A DNA stretch of 64,000 bases from positions 40,904,368 through 40,968,367 of the forward strand of contig CM026394.1 in assembly GCA_014843695.1 (NCBI GenBank), written 5' to 3'. The notes below the pieces were generated by a model. That model was not told the DNA's origin. It made no database searches and worked only from the letters and a program-made list of their open reading frames with translations. The DNA comes from Archivesica marissinica (taxonomy: Eukaryota > Mollusca > Bivalvia > Venerida > Vesicomyidae). Made by a program: the position numbers and the translations under genes. Shown here in pieces: positions 21,701 to 31,840 of the stretch. How positions within the stretch are numbered: position 1 is the first letter of the stretch; every line of letters starts with the position of its first letter.

Positions 21701-22024
21701 AGTATAAATTCAGGAAACATTCAAATGATTAACTATAATATGTCTGGTGAAACAGTTTCAAAACCATTGATGACATTTCGACGGGATGTTGATCATTGAG
21801 ATACGGACGCCAATCCCCCCCCACCCACCAAGTGTTGTATGCATCATCTTGGTACAGTAGATTGCACATTTTGGGCATAGCTATTTCAAACTATGCTCTA
21901 TTATGCTGAGCGGTTTACAAGGTATGTAGCAGATACATGAAATCCGAACTGAGAAGTGGCGGGCGGTGGGTGGACAAATTTGTGAATATTTAGCTACTTA
22001 AACGACACACTCTGCCGTACTGGC
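21701..22024 (-). other. TLK intron, unassigned part
   Basis: No feature recognised; a short C-rich run lies near 21815. Confidence 0.45.
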
Positions 22025-22312
22025 CGGATCCCGTCGAAACTCTGGTGTTACTGGCCCGGTACCAGCGAAACTCTGGTGTTACTGGCCCGGTACCAGCGAA
22101 ACTCTGGTGTTACTGGCCCGGTACCAGCGAAACTCTGGTGTTACTGGCCCGGTACCAGCGAAACTCGGGTGTTACTGGCCCGGTACCAGCGAAACCCTGG
22201 TGTTACTGGCCCGGTACCAGCGAAACTCTGGTGTTACTGGCCCGGTACCAGCGAAACTCTGGTGTTACTTGCCCGGTACCAGCGAAACTCTGGTGTTACT
22301 GGCAAGATCCGG
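22025..22312. repeat. Minisatellite, 31-bp unit
   Basis: About nine copies containing CTCTGGTGTTACTGGCCCGG and TACCAGCGAA. The first 15 bases resemble ACTCTGGTGTTACTGG of the dispersed repeat at 21105 and 21620, so the array probably grew from that element. The frames crossing it are repeat shadows. Confidence 0.93.
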
Positions 22313-22419
22313 CCAAAAATCACGCGAGCACTGCCACAGTATGGTGATATTAAATCCCACACATTGGTTACTGAGAACAGGCTATGGACGGACGGTCAAA
22401 TTTGTGGATTTTTAATCAA

Positions 22420-22648
22420 CCCATTTGATTCTGGATACATTTAAATGCTTTTGCAAACAACATAGATCCAGATCAGCTGCAGCATGCTGATCAGGATCTA
22501 TGTTGTTTGCTACATAGCCAAGTGTCTTAGCAAGAACATCTGAATAGCAAACAGCATAGAGCCTGATCAGACGGCACGTTCCATGGCGGCTGATATGGCT
22601 CTATGTTCGTTGCAAATACTGTTTGAACGGTATCCAGAATCAAATGGG
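22420..22648. mobile_element. TTAA-flanked MITE, family A copy 2
   Basis: 229 bp, the same length as the copy at 4303, with CCCATTTGATTCTGGATAC and GTATCCAGAATCAAATGGG ends. The right flank is TTAA (22649-22652); the left is TCAA, one base changed. It shares the GCAAACAACATAGATCCAGA inner palindromes. Confidence 0.85.
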
Positions 22649-22725
22649 TTAAAGGGCAATAACTCTGGTTTTACTGGGCAGTTCAACATGATGCACGATG
22701 ACACTATGTGATACATATATTCATT
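22649..22725. repeat. Dispersed repeat with GGGCAATAACTCTGG, copy 3
   Basis: This diverged third copy (TTTTACTGGGCAGTTCAACA) starts exactly at the right flank of MITE A2. Confidence 0.6.
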
Positions 22726-22900
22726 CCATCCATTGGTTACCGAGAACTGGCTCCGGACGGACGCAGCCAAATCATTAATGATTATCCTCCGCCAAAATTG
22801 TAACAATTGATAGGAGGCACGCGCCGCACACGCCAAGTGCGCACACTAGCACCTAAAACTCTTGCACACTAGATCAAATCAGGGCAAAGACAACACTTAC

Positions 22901-22979
22901 CCTTCCGTAAAACCTGGCTTCCAACAATTCTTGCTTTCTCGGATCCAATCCACCCAGGTTAACATTGTCCATACTGCAA
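22901..22979 (-). CDS. TLK: Tousled-like kinase, first coding exon
   Basis: The acceptor is GTAGATATATTTCAG; 7 nt then precede the ATG at 22972. The 24 codons include GGLDPRKQELLEARFYGR, and the donor is GTAAGT (22900-22895). TLK1 and TLK2 have LDPRRQELLEARF at the same place near an initiator Met, a very specific match. The exon ends in phase 0 and the next exon (19180) opens in phase 0. Because an acceptor precedes it, at least one upstream non-coding or N-terminal exon should exist at higher coordinates. A second AG four bases before the ATG is an alternative acceptor. The intron to the next exon is about 3.7 kb and full of MITEs and SINE pieces. Confidence 0.85.
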
Positions 22980-23068
22980 CTGAAATATATCTACAAAATA
23001 TGACACATATCAATACTAACTAACTTGTGTGTAGTTGTATTTTAATTGTTCTAAAGTGACACTTCCTC

Positions 23069-23271
23069 AGGGTTCATTCTAGGTCAGAATATTTGGGAGA
23101 AGTGAGAAAGCGCGTGATCGCTTCCTTAAATGGTGTTCTTTAATATACTTCTGCAAAATAGGGTCAAAATGCACAATACAACCATTAAATACAACATTTG
23201 AATAGAAGGAGTTTTGTTTTTAGGGAGAAGTCAGGGTCAGGCCCACATCGCCCTCTAGAATGATCCCTGCT
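23069..23271. mobile_element. hAT-like MITE family D, full copy
   Basis: The 15-bp ends are CAGGGTTCATTCTAG and CTAGAATGATCCCTG, inverted with one mismatch. CTTCCT directly flanks both sides, giving a 6- to 8-bp duplication depending on where the CA is counted. About 203 bp, non-coding. Confidence 0.7.
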
Positions 23272-23335
23272 TCCTCAAATATAATGCTTTCCTCACAAAT
23301 AAAAACAAAATGAAACTAAACGCACTCCTTCAATG

Positions 23336-23436
23336 TTTGTTTGGGTTTAAACGCCTGAATCAGCACCATTTTGGGTTATATCGCCAGCAGGCAGTTTACT
23401 TAATAATATCTTTCCTGGACAGGCTCCAGCGGTTAA
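23336..23436 (-). mobile_element. SINE family S4, left piece of split copy
   Basis: This is the S4 tail (TGTTTGGGTTTAAACGCC...) and body up to GGCTCCAGCGGTTAA. The copy continues at 24041 after a 604-bp insertion. Confidence 0.85.
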
Positions 23437-24040
23437 AGTAGCATTACATCGTAATAAAGGATGTTTTGGGTAAAATATAAATACTAATGTGTGTGTGTTT
23501 ACAAAAATCGAAATAGTCGCTCAGAAACGATAAAATTTCAATAAATTTAAACCGTTGTATACGCGAATTTGTTTATCAACACACGAAATGTAAACACGCA
23601 CAGCGCGCATGCGTGAAAGAAACAACAGAGGATGTAGAAAACAGCGTATATATTTTGAACATTAAATACTATTTATCTATCTTCCTCTAATGTCGAACCC
23701 CTCGCGGGGATGTAGACATGTCCCTAAAAGACGCTAACAGAGGTATGAATAAACATATCAAGTAATTTATTTAAAAAAGACAACGTGGGACAAATGGGGT
23801 CGATGCATTCTGAATGTAAACAAGTGCGAACGATGCGTTCCGGTTGTAAACAAATGCGTGACCGATCAACTTGGAAAGTCCTACTTTCGGTTTCGAGTTT
23901 GTTTTATCGCAAAAAAACACTGTTTACCAAATGAACATAAGCATACAAGGTATAATGTTAGAATGTGTAGCAGCATTGCTACCCATACGTAAAATTTGAA
24001 TTTTTCAAATATATTTTATTTCATACAATGTAATGCTGCT
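23437..24040. mobile_element. TTAA-flanked element inside an S4 SINE
   Basis: The termini AGTAGCATTACAT and ATGTAATGCTGCT are inverted with one mismatch in 13. TTAA lies on both sides (23433-23436, 24041-24044). Removing the element restores the canonical S4 order GCGGTTAACAAGTACTTGG, which proves the insertion and its exact borders. It is 604 bp and non-coding, but contains a 40-bp LINE-tail segment. Confidence 0.88.
23682..23721 (-). mobile_element. LINE 3'-tail fragment
   Basis: On the minus strand this holds ACATGTCTACATCCCCGCG, GGGGTTCGACATTA and then GAAGATAGATAAATAG. It matches the tail of the LINE at 34592-34631 with about two differences in 40. Only the tail is present. Confidence 0.75.
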
Positions 24041-24140
24041 TTAACAAGTACTTGGTGCATCAACCTCTGTAGGAAACTGCAAAGAGTGGAGCTCAAACCT
24101 GTGACCATCGGTGATGATACGACTGCAACTATTCGCCCAC
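24041..24140 (-). mobile_element. SINE family S4, right piece of split copy
   Basis: Continues S4 from TTAACAAGTACTTGGTGC through GGAAACTGCA and a diverged T arm. The tRNA-like head is poorly kept beyond about 24110. Confidence 0.7.
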
Positions 24141-24194
24141 GGCTCAATTCCGATCTCAGACACCTCGACTCGGTTATTTTCGATTTGATTCAAT

Positions 24195-24352
24195 TTAGTT
24201 TATACAAATTTATTGTAGTTCAATTGCGAAACAAGTTCTTACAACTTATAATCACTCTCGAGACCTCATTCCTGGTGGAATCCATCACCACGAGGGAGAG
24301 AAGAGGCTCCGTTCTTTCACACCTGAAGCGAACGTGCTACCACTGCGCAATC
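24195..24352 (-). mobile_element. SINE family S3, internally deleted
   Basis: The tail (TTATAAGTTGTAAGAACTTG), the CTTCTCTCCCTCGTGGTGAT body and the A-box end (GTAGCACGTTCGCTTCAGGT) are present. The T arm and B box are missing. Confidence 0.7.
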
Positions 24353-24393
24353 ATGACTTCCTTTTATTTTATTGCCGCCATGTTATATGTTAA

Positions 24394-26850
24394 GGGTTGA
24401 CCAAAGCAAGGGTTGACCAAAGCAAGGGTTGACCAAAGTTATCGCCAAGGTTACCAGCATATACAGCCACGGTTACCGGCATATACAGCCACATGTTACC
24501 GGCATATACAGCCAAGGTTACCGGCATATACAGCCAAGGTTACCGGCATATACAGCCATGGTTACCGGCATATACAGTCAAGGTTACCGGCATATACAGC
24601 CAAGGTTACCGGCATATACAGCCATGGTTACCGGCATATACAGCCAAGGTTACCGACATATACAGCCACAGCCAAGGTTACCGGCATATACAGTCAAGGT
24701 TACCGGCATATACAGCCAAGGTTACCGGCATATACAGCCATGGTTACTGGCATATACAGCCACGGTTACCGGCATATACAGCCATGGTTACCGGCATATA
24801 CAGCCAAGGTTACCGGCATATACAGCCACGGTTACCGGCATATACAGTCAAGGTTACCGGCATATACAGCCAAGGTTACCGGCATATACAGCCAAGGTTA
24901 CCGGCATATACAGCCATGGTTACCGACATATACAGTCAAGGTTACCGGCATATACAGCCAAGGTTACCGGCATATACAGCCATGGTTACCGGCATATACA
25001 GCCACGGTTACCGGCATATACAGCCACGGTTACCGGCATATACAGCCAAGGTTACCGGCATATACAGCCAAGGTTACCGGCATATACAGCCAAGGTTACC
25101 GACATATACAGCCACAGCCAAGGTTACCGCCATATACAGCCACAGCCAAGGTTACCGGCATATACAGCCAAGGTTACCGGCATATACAGCCAAGGTTACC
25201 GGCATACACAGCCAAGGTTACCGGCATATACAGTCAAGGTTACAGCCAAGGTTACCGGCATCTACAGCCAAGGTTACCGGCATATACAGCCACAGTTACC
25301 GGCATATACAGCCACAGCCAAGGTTACCGGCATATACAGCCAAGGTTACCGGCATATACAGCCACGGTTACCGGCATATACAGCCACGGTTACCGGATAT
25401 ACAGCCAAGTTTACCGGCATATACAGCCAAGGTTATCGGATATACAGCCAAGTTTACCGGCATATACAGCCAAGGTTATCGGCATATACAGCCACGGTTA
25501 CCGGCATATACAGCCATGGTTACCGGCATATACAGCCAAGGTTACCGGCATATACAGCCAAGGTTACCGGCATATACAGTCAAGGTTACCGGCATATACA
25601 GCCAAGGTTACCGGCATATACAGCCAAGGTTACCGGCATATACAGCCATGGTTACCGACATATACAGTCAAGGTTACCGGCATATACAGCCAAGGTTACC
25701 GGCATATACAGCCATGGTTACCGGCATATACAGCCACGGTTACCGGCATATACAGCCAAGGTTACCGGCATATACAGCCAAGGTTACCGGCATATACAGC
25801 CATGGTTACCGGCATATACAGCCACGGTTACCGGCATATACAGCCATGGTTACCGGCATATACAGCCAAGGTTACCGGCATATACAGCCAAGGTTACCGG
25901 CATATACAGTCAAGGTTACCGGCATATACAGCCAAGGTTACCGGCATATACAGCCAAGGTTACCGGCATATACAGCCATGGTTACCGACATATACAGTCA
26001 AGGTTACCGGCATATACAGCCAAGGTTACCGGCATATACAGCCATGGTTACCGGCATATACAGCCACGGTTACCGGCATATACAGCCACGGTTACCGGCA
26101 TATACAGCCAAGGTTACCGGCATATACAGCCAAGGTTACCGGCATATACAGCCAAGGTTACCGACATATACAGCCACAGCCAAGGTTACCGCCATATACA
26201 GCCACAGCCAAGGTTACCGGCATATACAGCCAAGGTTACCGGCATATACAGCCAAGGTTACCGGCATACACAGCCAAGGTTACCGGCATATACAGTCAAG
26301 GTTACAGCCAAGGTTACCGGCATCTACAGCCAAGGTTACCGGCATATACAGCCACAGCCAAGGTTACCGGCATATACAGCCACAGCCAAGGTTACCGGCA
26401 TATACAGCCAAGGTTACCGGCATATACAGCCACGGTTACCGGCATATACAGCCACGGTTACCGGCATATACAGCCAAGGTTATCGGCATATACAGCCAAG
26501 TTTACCGGCATATACAGCCAAGGTTATCGGCATATACAGCCACGGTTACTGGCATATACAGCCAGGGTTACAGGCATATACAGCCACGGTTACCGGCATA
26601 TACAGCCAAGGTTACCGGCATATACAGCCACGGTTACCGGCATATACAGCAAAGTTTACCGGCATATACAGCCAAGGTTACCGGCATATACAGCCACGGT
26701 TACCGGCATATACAGCCACGGTTACCGGCATATACAGCCACGGTTACCGGCATATACAGCCAAGGTTACCGGCATATACAGCCAAGGTTACCGGCATATA
26801 CAGCCAAGGTTACCGGCATATACAACCAAGGTTACCGGCACATTCAGCCT
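24394..26850. repeat. Satellite D, 22-bp unit
   Basis: About 110 copies of AAGGTTACCGGCATATACAG+CC, opened by three copies of a 16-bp AAGGGTTGACCAAAGC repeat at 24394-24440. The variants (CATGG, CACGG, GTCAAGG, CCACAGCCAAGG) are ordered. The marker CATGGTTACCGACATATACA occurs near 24915, 25648 and 25978, and CACAGCCAAGGTTACCGCCA near 25111 and 26173, so a block of about 1063 bp is duplicated. All plus frames are open; there is no gene. Confidence 0.97.
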
Positions 26851-27308
26851 AGACTTTGTATTGATGTCTTACCCTAGCCTGGGAACATGCGTTGATATAT
26901 TTTGCCTTGTCAGTGTCAGTCATATAAATATATTTTAAACACTGTATTGAGTTTCTGATAATATCAATGCCTGGGGAAACCCGGGGTGTATTCCGTGTAA
27001 TTATTGATTATAATTCATGACGTGCTTGAATCGAAAGCGAGGCACTGCAATGTTGATAAAACTGTACAATTGGTCAACATTTTACGGGTCATTTTGCCAG
27101 AAGTAAATTAGTGAAAAATCGACAGACAGGAACCCAGATTTGTTTTACCCACTAAACACTAGTAAACAGGGCTCCAGAGAAGTTGTTTATACCCTCCCGG
27201 AAACCAAAATGCTCCCATAAATTTGTACTTTATATCTTAAAGATGTTGAGACGCATTGTTTAGTATCGGTACTGCGTCAGATTCCGTACTAAATTGGAAT
27301 GAGATACT
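26851..27308. other. Unassigned stretch
   Basis: Past the satellite I see no gene or family match here. Confidence 0.45.
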
Positions 27309-27514
27309 TGTTTGTTTGGGGTTTACGCCTTCATCAACACCATTTTGGCCTATATCGCCGGTGGGCAGTTTATACCCAACACATTTCCTGGGCAGGCTCC
27401 AGCGGTTAACCAGTACTTGGTGCACCAACCTCCGTAAGAAACTGCCATCAGTGATGATCGGTCACAGTGCTATACAATTCAGCGACCATAACATCTCGAC
27501 CACGGAGGCGGACT
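27309..27514 (-). mobile_element. SINE family S4
   Basis: Second tail type (GCGTAAACCCCAAACAAAC on the minus strand), intact CGGTTAACCAGTACTTGGTG middle, head with CCGTGGTCGAGATGTTATGG. Part of the T arm is deleted. Confidence 0.8.
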
Positions 27515-27580
27515 AGAATCACTTAATGAACACGGTAAAGCACAGAAGATTAGCAGAACTTTTCAAATATTGTATTAAAA

Positions 27581-27737
27581 AGTTTAAACTTTATTTATTT
27601 TACAACGATTGCAAAGCAAGTTTTAACAACTTATATTAAATATTAATCACTCTCATTGGCGTGGGTGAAAGTGTAACTGTGGTCATTCGTGTGGGAGGAA
27701 ACCGGAGTACTCGGAGAAAACCTACCTGATCTGGTGA
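27581..27737 (-). mobile_element. SINE family S2, head truncated
   Basis: The tail and body are clear, including GTTTCCTCCCACACGAATG. An extra TTAAATA duplication lies in the tail. It stops before the tRNA-like head. Confidence 0.75.
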
Positions 27738-28020
27738 CATACTGTATGAAGTAGAATGCACAACATATTGTCAGGTTAGTTTTTGGTGCATTTGGTAACG
27801 ATATTTAAATCTACAATGCCGCTATAAATATATCGGTAATATGAAATATGAGGTAATCCACAGTGCATTCTTCAAGCTGAATAAATGACATCATTTAGCC
27901 ACCTAAAGCTGAGGTAACAATGTGTAGGTGATTGCCCATTGTAATAAACCATACTTTAATATGTTTGGCTTAATTTCAAAATCTTAAAAATTAACAATTT
28001 ACTCTACAATATATACAATG

Positions 28021-28167
28021 TACAGTCAAACCAAGGGAATCACAGAAAGTGGCTGCTAAATAGAGGTCAACTGTATAATAAAATAACATATTGGTAATCT
28101 GGAAACTGGCTGTTTAATACAAGTTGGCTGCTGAATGGAGGTGACCACTAACACAGGTTTGAATGTA
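28021..28167 (+). mobile_element. TA-flanked MITE family C, first of a tandem pair
   Basis: It runs from TACAGTCAAACCAAGGG to CACAGGTTTGAATGTA and shares its final TA with the next copy. Confidence 0.75.
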
Positions 28168-28347
28168 CAGTCAAACCTATCTAAGCAGCCAGCCAAGGGA
28201 GTCAGAGAAAGTGGCTGCTTAGCACAGGTGGCTGCTTAATAGAGGTAAAATATATAATAAAACAACCAATTGGGAACCTGGAAAGTGGCTGTTTAATACA
28301 GGTTGGCTGCTGAATGGAGGTGACCACTAACACAGGTTTGAATGTAC
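28166..28347 (+). mobile_element. TA-flanked MITE family C, second of a tandem pair
   Basis: It starts TACAGTCAAACCTATCT and ends ACACAGGTTTGAATGTA. The shared GAATGTA end suggests the pair arose by tandem duplication or by insertion into the TA end of the first. Confidence 0.78.
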
Positions 28348-28472
28348 AGGATATTAAATGAGTGGTCATTTGTTCTTAAATGTGTGTCTAAAAACGATAA
28401 AAACGAGCCGATGGACGAGTTAAATAAATTCAAATGCAAATGAACACGAATATAAGATCCTATTTATAACAT

Positions 28473-28755
28473 GTGTGTTCTACGTTTATTTATCGTCACT
28501 ACCGGAGTACCGGTTGCCCATATGAGCAACGCCTCCTGAAGAGATTAGTCATTATAGATATGTGGAGGATAGTGCAATGATACAGACCAATTCCATCTAG
28601 AGTCTTCTCTGGTTCTTTTACGTGCATGGTGCAAAGCACCGGCACAATCCCATCTGAAAGACTGTTCATTTTATTAGGGTCAGACAGAGGGATCGAACCT
28701 GCGATCCCCGTATTACCAGTCCAACGTGGTAACCACTGGACTACAGATCCATCTG
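28473..28755 (-). mobile_element. SINE family S1, full length with target duplication
   Basis: TATTTATAACAT is present at 28461-28472 and 28756-28767, a perfect 12-bp duplication. Head, B-box-like GGTTCGATCCC, body and tail are all present. Confidence 0.9.
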
Positions 28756-29028
28756 TATTTATAACATAATCTTCAAAAAAAATCTGTAAATTCACTGAAT
28801 TGCAAGTGTTTTATGTACCTGTGCTTCAGGTATAATTAATGAAGTGCTTTATGTGGTCAGTTGTAAATGAATAGTAAACCAGGCATAGTCATAGCATAGT
28901 GTGTGTATTACCTACAAGTCTGACCTTGAGAAATCATGTGCTATGTCCACTGTGTCTAGAAATCAAAACTCCAAAATCGCTAAAAGGCAGTACGGGATTT
29001 TGAACAGTGTGTAAACATGGTCTGACCA

Positions 29029-29165
29029 TTGATTGCTCTCGAGATTTCATTCCTGGGGACATTTCATCGTGACGAGGGAGAGAGGAGTGGCAATGTGGAT
29101 TTACGGGTTTTTGCCTAAGGACACCACCACTGTGGTTCTGGCGAGGCTCGGCCTCACAACCTTTC
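29029..29165 (-). mobile_element. SINE family S3 fragment
   Basis: Body with TCGTCACGATGAAATGTCCC and CTCTCTCCC, and a diverged T arm (GAGGCCGAGCCTCG). Tail and head are both incomplete. Confidence 0.55.
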
Positions 29166-29590
29166 AATTACGTCTCGAAGGCTCCACCTTCGACCTCTAC
29201 ATGTGACCTTGAACTGACATGGTTTTGAAAGTTGTGCGATGCACATTGTTTTCATTATGATGACAATGTGTGCAATTCCTTCCTTTGGTTGAACATATGT
29301 AGCAGACACAAAATACTGTACGTATGACCTTTGACCTCTAAATATGAAATTGAACAAGTTATTTTGAAAGTTGAGCTGTGTGCATTTTCATCTCAATTTA
29401 ACATTTAGAACGCAGTAGACGAAATGAGCAGATAACAAATGTGTAATATTTTTCTTATTTTTCCTAGAAAGTAGGGCTTGTAACATTTCTAAATAAATAG
29501 AAATCTCTCTTCAAAGAATCTACCCTAAGTACGGTTCCAACAAACAATGGGGAGTGGCACACGATAGACAGTTAACCACTCGGCTTGTCC
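29166..29590. other. Unassigned stretch
   Basis: No gene or RNA recognised. CATGTGACCTTGAACTGACA at 29200 and a similar ATGACCTTTGACCTCTAAAT near 29320 suggest a weak local duplication. Confidence 0.4.
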
Positions 29591-29905
29591 ACAGGGTTCT
29601 TCCCTATGTGGTTTTTTCCAATACGGATGAAATAATTTTCTTCTCTACTATTCGGAAGAAATGGAAGAAACTCGCATTTTGTCAAATATTCTAGCAATAT
29701 ATGTCCAATTTGGTGCATAAAATGTACATAAATATACATAAAATGTATATATAATGATTAATAATTGATTTTAATGTAAATACTATTCTCTTACTTCTGT
29801 AAATGTTATACCGTGAAGTATACAGACTGACAATGATGCAATAAAGAATAATGCAGCTTTATTCGCAGTTTCTTCCATTTATTCCGGGAAGAAAGCCCAC
29901 AGCAC
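29591..29905. repeat. Imperfect inverted repeat, possible MITE
   Basis: GGAAGAAATGGAAGAAACT near 29655 faces AGTTTCTTCCATTTATTCC near 29870, and GGGTTCTTCCCT at the left faces GGGAAGAAAGCCC at the right. No clear target duplication. A degenerate fold-back element is the likeliest reading. Confidence 0.35.
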
Positions 29906-30036
29906 CCACACTGCTCGTCGGCGCATATTTTTTATTGTACCTACTGGTTCAATCTAGTTTGTGATTACTTACAATTTAACAACCCCACTCTGCTCTGTCT
30001 GCTTCCAACTATACAAACATTCTTGTGTACAGTTCA

Positions 30037-30150
30037 ACAGCTACCGTAAAACCATCTTCCCGAGCACTCCTGAAAACACAAACAGTTACCGTAAAACCAT
30101 CTTCCCGAGCACTCCTGAAAACACAAACAGCTACCGTAAAACCAAACTCA
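30037..30150. repeat. Short tandem duplication, 45-bp unit
   Basis: About two and a half copies of a unit with CCGTAAAACCATCTTCCCGA and GCACTCCTGAAAACACAAAC. No coding meaning. Confidence 0.8.
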
Positions 30151-30164
30151 ACGCACTCCTTCAC

Positions 30165-30405
30165 TGTTTGTTTGGGTTTTACGCCTGCATCAGCACCATT
30201 TTGGGCTATATCGCCAGTGAGTAGTTTACCTAACAGCACCTTTCCTGGGCAGGCTCCAGCGGTTAACAAGTACTTGGTGCACCAACCTCCGTAAGAAACT
30301 GCCAACTTTTTCATATAAACGAGACACAGTCTGAGCGGGGCTCGAACTCGTGACCATCAGTAATGATAGATTACAATGGTATACAAGTCGGCGACACTGA
30401 GCCTA
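30165..30405 (-). mobile_element. SINE family S4
   Basis: A near-complete copy with the second tail type (GGCGTAAAACCCAAACAAAC on the minus strand), TTGGTGCACCAAGTACTTGT and a class II-like head with a GATGGTCACGAGTTCGAGCC arm. Confidence 0.82.
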
Positions 30406-30596
30406 CTGAGGAAAATGTGTCATGGTCCCAGAGAACATCTTCACAGCTGCAACAGATTCTATCGAAAATAATTTTAACTACGCTGAAAAACTTCAGCAAT
30501 GTGTATTGAGTAAGTACAAACAAGTGCAAGAGGTAACTAATTCCCATACGAAATGGTGGAATATTAAGACGGTTCAACAATCACAAAATAAGAGTC

Positions 30597-30675
30597 CCCG
30601 GTTCGATACTCGGCCTCCGCATATATGTAGCGTTCTTAAGCAACACACCTCACACACAATACTTAGTAATGGTTA
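30597..30675 (+). mobile_element. SINE family S5, fragment
   Basis: Begins at the B-box region CCCGGTTCGATACTCGGCC and continues CACCTCACACACAATACTTA, matching the copy at 31841. Head and tail are absent. Confidence 0.65.
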
Positions 30676-30815
30676 TGTAGTGTATTCCGGCGTGGTTAGA
30701 ACATCGGCACTGCTAGCTCAGTTGGTAGAGCTCTCCGACTAGTGATCAAGGTCATGGGTTCGAGTCCCTAGTCGGGTCACTAACTTTTCCGCTCTTTCTT
30801 TGCTTGGTCACTTTA
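30676..30815 (+). mobile_element. tRNA-Lys-like repeat S6, copy 1
   Basis: TGTAGTGTATTCCGGCGTGG leads into CTAGCTCAGTTGGTAGAGCT and a T arm GGGTTCGAGTCCC. After it comes GTCGGGTCACTAACTTTTCC. The D and T arms look like tRNA-Lys, but the anticodon stem does not pair well, so it is not a functional tRNA gene. Confidence 0.65.
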
Positions 30816-30913
30816 ATGGGGACGAGGATATCTGGTTTGGTACGGGCATGCAAAGGAGTAGGGGTGCGGCTCCAGGGATCGGAGTACGGCTTATAAAGAA
30901 TAGAAGAGAGAGT

Positions 30914-31052
30914 GTAGTGTCTTTTGGCGTGGGTAGAACATCGCCAGGCTATCTCAGTTGGTAGAGCTGTCCGACTAGTGTCCGGGAGGTCGTGTGTTCG
31001 CGTCCCACGTCGGGTCACTAACTTTTCCGCTCCTTTGCTTGGTCACTTTAGT
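30914..31052 (+). mobile_element. tRNA-Lys-like repeat S6, copy 2
   Basis: Same leader (TGTAGTGTCTTTTGGCGTGG), TATCTCAGTTGGTAGAGCTG and GTGTTCGCGTCCC, then the same 3' flank. It lies about 236 bp downstream of copy 1 in the same direction. Confidence 0.65.
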
Positions 31053-31385
31053 TAACAACTTAGGTCACTATAAAATGCACTTGTCGTATATTATTATTTT
31101 CGTGGAAGTCGTAGAAACAACTTTCAAAAATCTCTTGCTGCTCAATACAGCTATCCCAACGGTGTCGGGTCGGCACCCGTTTATATGGGGGAACTCGAGA
31201 CTTCAGACCACATTTGCTCATATACCATATCAGTTTTGGTGGAAATATTCTCCCAATGATTTGTTTGTTTATATTCATCCAGTGGACTAGTCACCTGCCA
31301 GTTGCATAAGGCTACAGATACATGCAACGGAATGCTATTGAACCATGCATCAGCTGTCAGCGAAATTAGCCTACAACTATATAAA
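31053..31385. other. Unassigned stretch
   Basis: No gene or repeat recognised between the two tRNA-like pairs. Confidence 0.45.
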
Positions 31386-31522
31386 TGTAACGGTGTGTAT
31401 ATTAACCCGATATGTGAGGTTATATGTAGGCAGCCCGGTTAGCTCAGTCGGTAGAGCATATAAGCGAGAGGTCCCAGGTTCAAGTCCCGGGCTGGTTGCA
31501 TGTTTTTCTCACCTGGGTTACA
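31386..31522 (+). mobile_element. tRNA-like repeat S7, copy 1
   Basis: The unit starts TGTAACGGTGTGTATATTAA and ends CACCTGGGTTACA. It encloses a tRNA-like stretch (GGTTAGCTCAGTCGGTAGAG, GGTTCAAGTCCC) missing about 8 nt of the anticodon arm relative to copy 2. TGTAAC...GTTACA ends resemble LTR ends. Confidence 0.6.
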
Positions 31523-31626
31523 TGGCCCCCCTCTTTGCGAACGCTACAGTATAAACTCAAATATATAGATATATTTCACAATTTGTCTCGATCCCTATGG
31601 AAGAATTCCAATTTGGTGTGCGAGTA

Positions 31627-31770
31627 TGTAACGATGTGTATATTAACCCAACTTGTGAGGCCATATGTAGGCAGCCTGGTTAGCTTAGTCGGTAGAGCAA
31701 TCGGCCTGTAAGCGAGAGGTCCCAGGTTTGAGTCCTGGACTGGCTGCATGTTTTTCTCACCTGGGTTACA
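31627..31770 (+). mobile_element. tRNA-like repeat S7, copy 2
   Basis: The same leader, tRNA-like body (with CTGTAAG where the anticodon loop would be, GUA-like) and CACCTGGGTTACA end, 241 bp downstream of copy 1. GCAGCC and GGCTGC could pair as acceptor stem, but the anticodon stem is mismatched. Confidence 0.6.
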
Positions 31771-31840
31771 TAAATATTTTAAATACGGATGTAAATGGAC
31801 AAATACGCTGAGCATAGGTTTCACCACTCTTAGGTATTGT

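Noticed and set aside
24413..26938. 841-codon frame across the 22-bp array
   Set aside because: Three overlapping frames give the same peptide pattern, so it follows the repeat. No start context or domain.
29961..30294. Overlapping frames near 30.1 kb
   Set aside because: They read a 45-bp duplication and an S4 SINE; the peptides have no domain.
31627..31770. Functional tRNA-Tyr gene
   Set aside because: The anticodon stem does not pair, and the unit is repeated with the same flanks 241 bp upstream.
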